Assembly: GCA_022767075.1 (NCBI GenBank)
Contig: JALEPP010000029.1
Location: 1-63,395 of the forward strand
DNA length: 63,395 nucleotides
Reading direction: 5' to 3'
Source of the DNA: Agathobacter sp.
Lineage (GTDB): Bacteria > Bacillota > Clostridia > Lachnospirales > Lachnospiraceae
Position 1 is the first letter of the stretch. Each line of letters opens with the position of its first letter. The position numbers were made by a program, and so were the translations under genes. Of this stretch, positions 58,978 to 63,395 are shown piece after piece. The notes beneath the pieces are model-generated. The model had not been told where the DNA came from, did no database searches, and saw nothing but the letters and a program-made list of their open reading frames with translations.

Positions 58978-60246
58978 TTATTCTTCTGTTTTACTGCGAC
59001 AAGCATTCAGATGAGAAATTGGCATATAGTCAGGGAGTCCTCCTGTAAAGCTTAAGGAGACTTCTCCTTGTATCAATGGTAAAAGATATGCCAGACACTC
59101 CTCTGTGATGTCATTTCCTTTCTCATTTATCCAATTTCTTGGAACGGCTTTTGTTTCGTTGGCAATTTTCGATACATCGTAATAGCTGTAGGTTACTTCA
59201 TATGGCTCATTGGAAAGTCGCTCTAAGGTAACCATAGCCCCGGTTACACCTTCCAAAGAGAGAAGTACGGCTTTTTGCCCCTGAGCAAATGCCTCTGTAA
59301 GATCTGTCGCAGATGCAAGGTGAGCGGCACATCTTTGGAGAACGTTTACTTCAACAGAACGTACCTTAACCCCGATCTTTTCTTTTACAAGATATTCCAA
59401 AGTTTTGCCGGCACCGCTGAGCTGCTGATGACCGAACTGGTCTACGGCAGAACCGGATGCTGCAACGTAAGTGCCATCGCTGTAGCGAATACCTTCCGAC
59501 ACAGCCACGATGACATTCTGGCGCTGTGCCAATATATGTTTCACATCAGCAATAAACTGGTCATCGTCGAATTCTGCTTCCGGAAGATAAATGAGATGTG
59601 GAGCCTGCTGGTAGTCGTTTCTGGCAAGAGCAGAAGCTGCGGTAAGCCAGCCTGCGTCACGTCCCATAATCTCTATAATTGTAACACTGTCCACCGGATA
59701 AATAAAGGTATCGTGCGCAATTTCAAGCACAGAGGTAGCAATGTATTTGGCTGCGGAGCCAAAACCCGGAGTATGGTCTGTGACACAAAGATCATTATCA
59801 ATGGTTTTGGGAATCCCGATAATTCGCACATCGCTTCCGATCTGCTTGCTGTAGGCAGATAGCTTCATTACCGTGTCCATGGAATCATTTCCACCGATAT
59901 AGAAGAAGGCTTTAATGTTTTTCTTCTCAAACTGCTCAAATATTTTCTCATAAGTAGCAGGATCATCCTGAAAAGATTTAATCTTGTATCTGCAAGAGCC
60001 TAGGTACATGGATGGGGAAAGCTTCAGTTTTTCAATGGACATGTTTGGTAGTTCCAAGATTTCATTGAAATTCAGATAGTTTTCATTTAAGATACCAACG
60101 ATACCATTGATGGAACCGTAGCAGATATCATATTGCTTGGAAGCAAGTACCTGGTGTACAACACCAGCAAGGCTTGCGTTAATTGCACTGGTAGGACCAC
60201 CAGATTGGGCAACCATGCAGTTATAAGTCTGAGTAAGTTTATTCAT
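58978..60246 (-). CDS. 6-phosphofructokinase, probably pyrophosphate-dependent
   Basis: CMVAQSGGPTSAINASLAG; GGNDSMDT; PKTIDND (Lys in place of the Gly of ATP-PFK). Confidence 0.88.
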   Translation of the reverse strand: MNKLTQTYNCMVAQSGGPTSAINASLAGVVHQVLASKQYDICYGSINGIVGILNENYLNFNEILELPNMSIEKLKLSPSMYLGSCRYKIKSFQDDPATYEKIFEQFEKKNIKAFFYIGGNDSMDTVMKLSAYSKQIGSDVRIIGIPKTIDNDLCVTDHTPGFGSAAKYIATSVLEIAHDTFIYPVDSVTIIEIMGRDAGWLTAASALARNDYQQAPHLIYLPEAEFDDDQFIADVKHILAQRQNVIVAVSEGIRYSDGTYVAASGSAVDQFGHQQLSGAGKTLEYLVKEKIGVKVRSVEVNVLQRCAAHLASATDLTEAFAQGQKAVLLSLEGVTGAMVTLERLSNEPYEVTYSYYDVSKIANETKAVPRNWINEKGNDITEECLAYLLPLIQGEVSLSFTGGLPDYMPISHLNACRSKTEE

Positions 60247-60307
60247 ATGTAACCTCCTAATCTTTTGGTATTGTATTATCGAGGAGTAAAATAGTCAAGG
60301 TGATGGC

Positions 60308-61288
60308 ATGAGAAAAGAATTGCAAATACAGAACATACAGAACAAAATCCGTCAGTATTACAAAAATTGTACCTTGTGTCCAAGAAACTGTGGAGTGGAC
60401 AGAACCGATGGCAAGACGGGAGCGTGTGGAATGACGGATACACTTGTGGTAGCAAGGGCTGCAAAGCATATGTGGGAAGAACCATGTATATCAGGAACAA
60501 AAGGCTCCGGAGCAGTTTTCTTTGGCGGGTGTAATCTAAAATGCATGTTTTGTCAGAATCAAAAGATTTCCAGAGGTCAGGCGGGAAAAGAAATAGATGC
60601 AGTAAGATTAGCTGAGATTTTTTTAGAACTGCAGGAGCAGGATGTCAATAATATTAATCTTGTGACGGGCACTCATTTTCAGCCACACATCATAGAAGCA
60701 TTAGGCCTTGCAAAAGAACAGGGGTTAGCTGTTCCTATTGTGTATAATTGCAGCGGCTACGAATCTGTGGATGCGTTGAAACGATTGGAAGGATACGTGG
60801 ATGTGTATCTTCCTGATTTTAAATATATGGATGAGGATATGGCACAAAGCTACAGTAGGGCCAAGGATTATCCCACCATCGCCCAAAAGGCCATTGCAGA
60901 GATGGTAAGACAGCAGCCCCTTGCGGTTTTTGCTCCGGAGAGTGGGAAAAGCAAAAGATTGAGCCTGGAGGCAAAGGAAGGCTATGTGATGAAGAAAGGT
61001 GTCCTGGTTCGTCAGTTATTGTTGCCGGGAGGATTGGAGGATGCAAAGAAAATCGTGGGATATCTCCATGAATACTATGGCAATCAGATCTACATTAGCA
61101 TGATGAGCCAGTACACGGTGATGAAAGAGGTGAAAAATCATCCGGTTCTCGGAAAAAACGTATCAAAAGAGGAGTATGAAGCTTATCTGACCTATGCACA
61201 AGATATTGGGGTAACACATGGCTTTTTCCAGGAAGGTGGGGTAAATCTGGAAAGCTTTATTCCGGAATTTGATTGCTATGGAGTATAA
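60308..61288 (+). CDS. Radical SAM protein, PflA-related
   Basis: N-terminal CTLCPRNCGVDR; GCNLKCMFCQNQKIS radical SAM CxxxCxxC; no adjacent pflB. Confidence 0.9.
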   Translation: MRKELQIQNIQNKIRQYYKNCTLCPRNCGVDRTDGKTGACGMTDTLVVARAAKHMWEEPCISGTKGSGAVFFGGCNLKCMFCQNQKISRGQAGKEIDAVRLAEIFLELQEQDVNNINLVTGTHFQPHIIEALGLAKEQGLAVPIVYNCSGYESVDALKRLEGYVDVYLPDFKYMDEDMAQSYSRAKDYPTIAQKAIAEMVRQQPLAVFAPESGKSKRLSLEAKEGYVMKKGVLVRQLLLPGGLEDAKKIVGYLHEYYGNQIYISMMSQYTVMKEVKNHPVLGKNVSKEEYEAYLTYAQDIGVTHGFFQEGGVNLESFIPEFDCYGV

Positions 61289-61389
61289 AAGTGAATAAAG
61301 TACTAAAAATATTGACGAAATTAAAAATAAAGGTGGAAAAATAGAATAATATATGGTACTATAGTTGTATATCAAACGGAGGAACGGAA

Positions 61390-61692
61390 ATGAGTAAGAT
61401 AGCAAATAAAAGTCAAATCATTATTGCTTGTCCTAATACGTTATTTCACTTATATGTGAATTCCGAGGAAGAGATTTCCAAAATCGAAACCTTCATGCGT
61501 AATATCCGTTCTATTTCCACGTTACATCTGACGGATGTGTATCAGTGGTGCAACCGTCAAGGAATTTGCTATGATACAAGCTTCAATTTTCACAGAGAAC
61601 TCCCTCTCTGGACCAATATGAAGCTTTATTATAATTATTTTATCCAGAAGCTCAAATATCAGGAGAAATGGAATCCTGCAATAGCAGCTTAG
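61390..61692 (+). CDS. Hypothetical protein (100 aa)
   Basis: ORF with CGGAGGAA RBS and downstream terminator. Confidence 0.6.
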   Translation: MSKIANKSQIIIACPNTLFHLYVNSEEEISKIETFMRNIRSISTLHLTDVYQWCNRQGICYDTSFNFHRELPLWTNMKLYYNYFIQKLKYQEKWNPAIAA

Positions 61693-61722
61693 GATAAATG
61701 AATTCTTCCTCATATTTCCTAC

Positions 61723-61766
61723 GAGAAGGGGTTATCACAGACAAACTGTGGTAACCTCTTTTCTTT
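61723..61766 (+). terminator. Intrinsic terminator
   Basis: AAGGGGTTATCACAG-ACAAA-CTGTGGTAACCTCTTTTC. Confidence 0.75.
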
Positions 61767-61926
61767 TGACAAGCCGTGAGCAAGAAATTCCACGTTTCTA
61801 TATGAAGGGGAGAAGTTGCGATAAAGACATAGATATGCAACAAAGATGTGGGTATGCTTGCGACACACAAGATAGATAGGCTATAATAAGGAAAGCAAAT
61901 GAAACTGTACGGAAAGGGAAAATGAT

Positions 61927-62985
61927 ATGAGATATCCGGAATTTATTAAAAAAGGGGACCGTATTGGTTACACAGCTCCATCAATGGGGGCCACCACAGA
62001 ACCTTATGCTTCCTGTTTTGCAAAAGCCTTGGAGGTAATGGCAGAGAGGGGCTATGGCCACGAGATAGGCAAAAATGTATACAAGGATGACGGAATTGGA
62101 ATTAGTACCAATCCCAAAGCTGCAGCAGAAGAATTGGTGGAGCTTTACCTTTCCAAAGAGAATCAGGCATTGATTTCCGCCGGCGGAGGAGAGATGATGT
62201 GTGAGCTTCTTCCCTATGTGGATTGGGAGAAAATCAAGGCAGGAAAACCAAAGTGGTATCTTGGCTATTCCGATAATACCAACTTTACCTTTGTGGCTAC
62301 TACAATGTGTGATGTGGCAACCATCTATGGACCATGTGCTCCGACCTTTGGCGTGACACCATGGCATCCATGTCTGGAGCAGACAATGGAAGTGTTGGAG
62401 GGAAGGAGAACGCAGGTAGAGAATTTTGACCTTTGGGAGTTGGATGATTACCGTGATGCAGAGCATCCGTTTGCCCCTATGAATGTCACGGAACCGGTAG
62501 TGATAAAGAGCTTTCCGGAGGGAAATCACAGCTTTACGGGGCGCTTGGTTGGCGGGTGTCTGGACTGCCTGGTTAATCTGAGAAGCACAGACTATGATCA
62601 TGTGGCAGAGTTTAATGAGAAATACAAGGAGGACGGAATTATTTGGTTTTTGGAGGCATGCGATTTGAATATCTTTGGGATTCGAAGAGCTATATGGCAG
62701 CTGAAGGAAATTGGATGGTTCAAATATCTGAAAGGATTTTTGATTGGACGTCCGGTATGTTTTGGAGAAGCCTTCCTTGGTTTGGATCAGTACACCGCTG
62801 TGACAGATTTGCTGGCAGAATATCAGGTGCCAATCCTTATGGACCTAGACTTTGGCCACAGAAATCCAACGATGCCGATTGTAACAGGAGCGTTGGCGAA
62901 AGTGGATTTCACTGATGGTCATTTTTGTATGACGTATCTCGAAGACCTGCACCATACGAAGCTCATGCGGAAGCAATGGAGGTAA
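61927..62985 (+). CDS. LD-carboxypeptidase / MccF-like S66 peptidase
   Basis: KKGDRIGYTAPSMG; WYLGYSDNTNFTFVATT; GRLVGGCLDCLVNL; FGHRNPTMPIVTGALAKVDF. Confidence 0.9.
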   Translation: MRYPEFIKKGDRIGYTAPSMGATTEPYASCFAKALEVMAERGYGHEIGKNVYKDDGIGISTNPKAAAEELVELYLSKENQALISAGGGEMMCELLPYVDWEKIKAGKPKWYLGYSDNTNFTFVATTMCDVATIYGPCAPTFGVTPWHPCLEQTMEVLEGRRTQVENFDLWELDDYRDAEHPFAPMNVTEPVVIKSFPEGNHSFTGRLVGGCLDCLVNLRSTDYDHVAEFNEKYKEDGIIWFLEACDLNIFGIRRAIWQLKEIGWFKYLKGFLIGRPVCFGEAFLGLDQYTAVTDLLAEYQVPILMDLDFGHRNPTMPIVTGALAKVDFTDGHFCMTYLEDLHHTKLMRKQWR

Positions 62986-62996
62986 ATAGGAGAATT

Positions 62997-63365
62997 ATGT
63001 CAAAGGTAATACTTACATTTCAATTACAAAAGGAAAAAGAAGAACAACTGTTATCTATTTGCAAGGAGCTTCACATAGCCTTATTAAAGATTTCCATGAA
63101 CGATTATGCACAAAAGCTGGGTTATCTTGCAGGAATACAGGGGTTCAAAAGAGAGAAGGCAGTCTATTGTGGTGGGGCTTTCCCAAAGGAAATGCTCATA
63201 TTTTCGGGGTTAAATTCCAACGAAGTTGACACATTTTTGGCGGAATATAAGAAAACAGGTCTTTCTCCCATTGACTTAAAAGCAATTGTCACGCAGCACA
63301 ATGTTTTTTGGACCCCGGAGACGTTGTTTCGTGAATTGATGAAAGAGCACTTTGCTTTTCATTAG
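62997..63365 (+). CDS. DUF3783-like hypothetical protein
   Basis: EMLIFSGLNSNEVDTFLAEYKKTGLSPIDLKAIVTQHNVFWTPETLFRELMKEH. Confidence 0.75.
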   Translation: MSKVILTFQLQKEKEEQLLSICKELHIALLKISMNDYAQKLGYLAGIQGFKREKAVYCGGAFPKEMLIFSGLNSNEVDTFLAEYKKTGLSPIDLKAIVTQHNVFWTPETLFRELMKEHFAFH

Positions 63366-63395
63366 TTGATAATATTGCAGTCGACACAGAACATG

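Overview
63.4-kb chromosomal window from a low-to-mid-GC Firmicute, most likely Lachnospiraceae (inferred from gene content and protein style, not searched). Most of it is core genome: cysE(partial)-cysS-mrnC-rlmB-sigH, mecA, a DGC/CheY/CheC-like cluster, lysA, a cell-envelope cluster (LtaS-like, YfhO-like, CsbB-like), polA-coaE, an FtsA-like ATPase, a walJ-like MBL protein, an ACT + UPF0210 pair, a ZTP riboswitch with split purine genes, nth-addB-addA, a PrsA-like lipoprotein, htpG with a CIRCE element, an MCP, a giant fused acyl-CoA dehydratase activase, glnS with an in-frame stop, an L,D-transpeptidase, a PFK and others. Two tRNAs are present, Thr-GGT and Leu-CAA. The most notable non-core structure is a REP-associated tyrosine transposase (RAYT) element between the AICAR formyltransferase gene and nth. 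It is bounded by a 39-bp imperfect inverted repeat and carries a tandem array of about 6.5 units of 19-20 bp on one side. A solo REP-like hairpin sharing its end sequence lies 14 kb away between two convergent genes. Other points of interest are a cytoplasmic ParB-like/BMP fusion with a phosphoesterase, a Ser/Asp-rich insert in HtpG, a CIRCE upstream of the htpG -35 box, an orphan XRE regulator with a perfect palindromic operator, an unannotated 32-aa ORF, and a UAA at a conserved Tyr codon of glnS. No CRISPR array, prophage or classical defence island was seen. All product calls come from reading the sequence; no database search was run.
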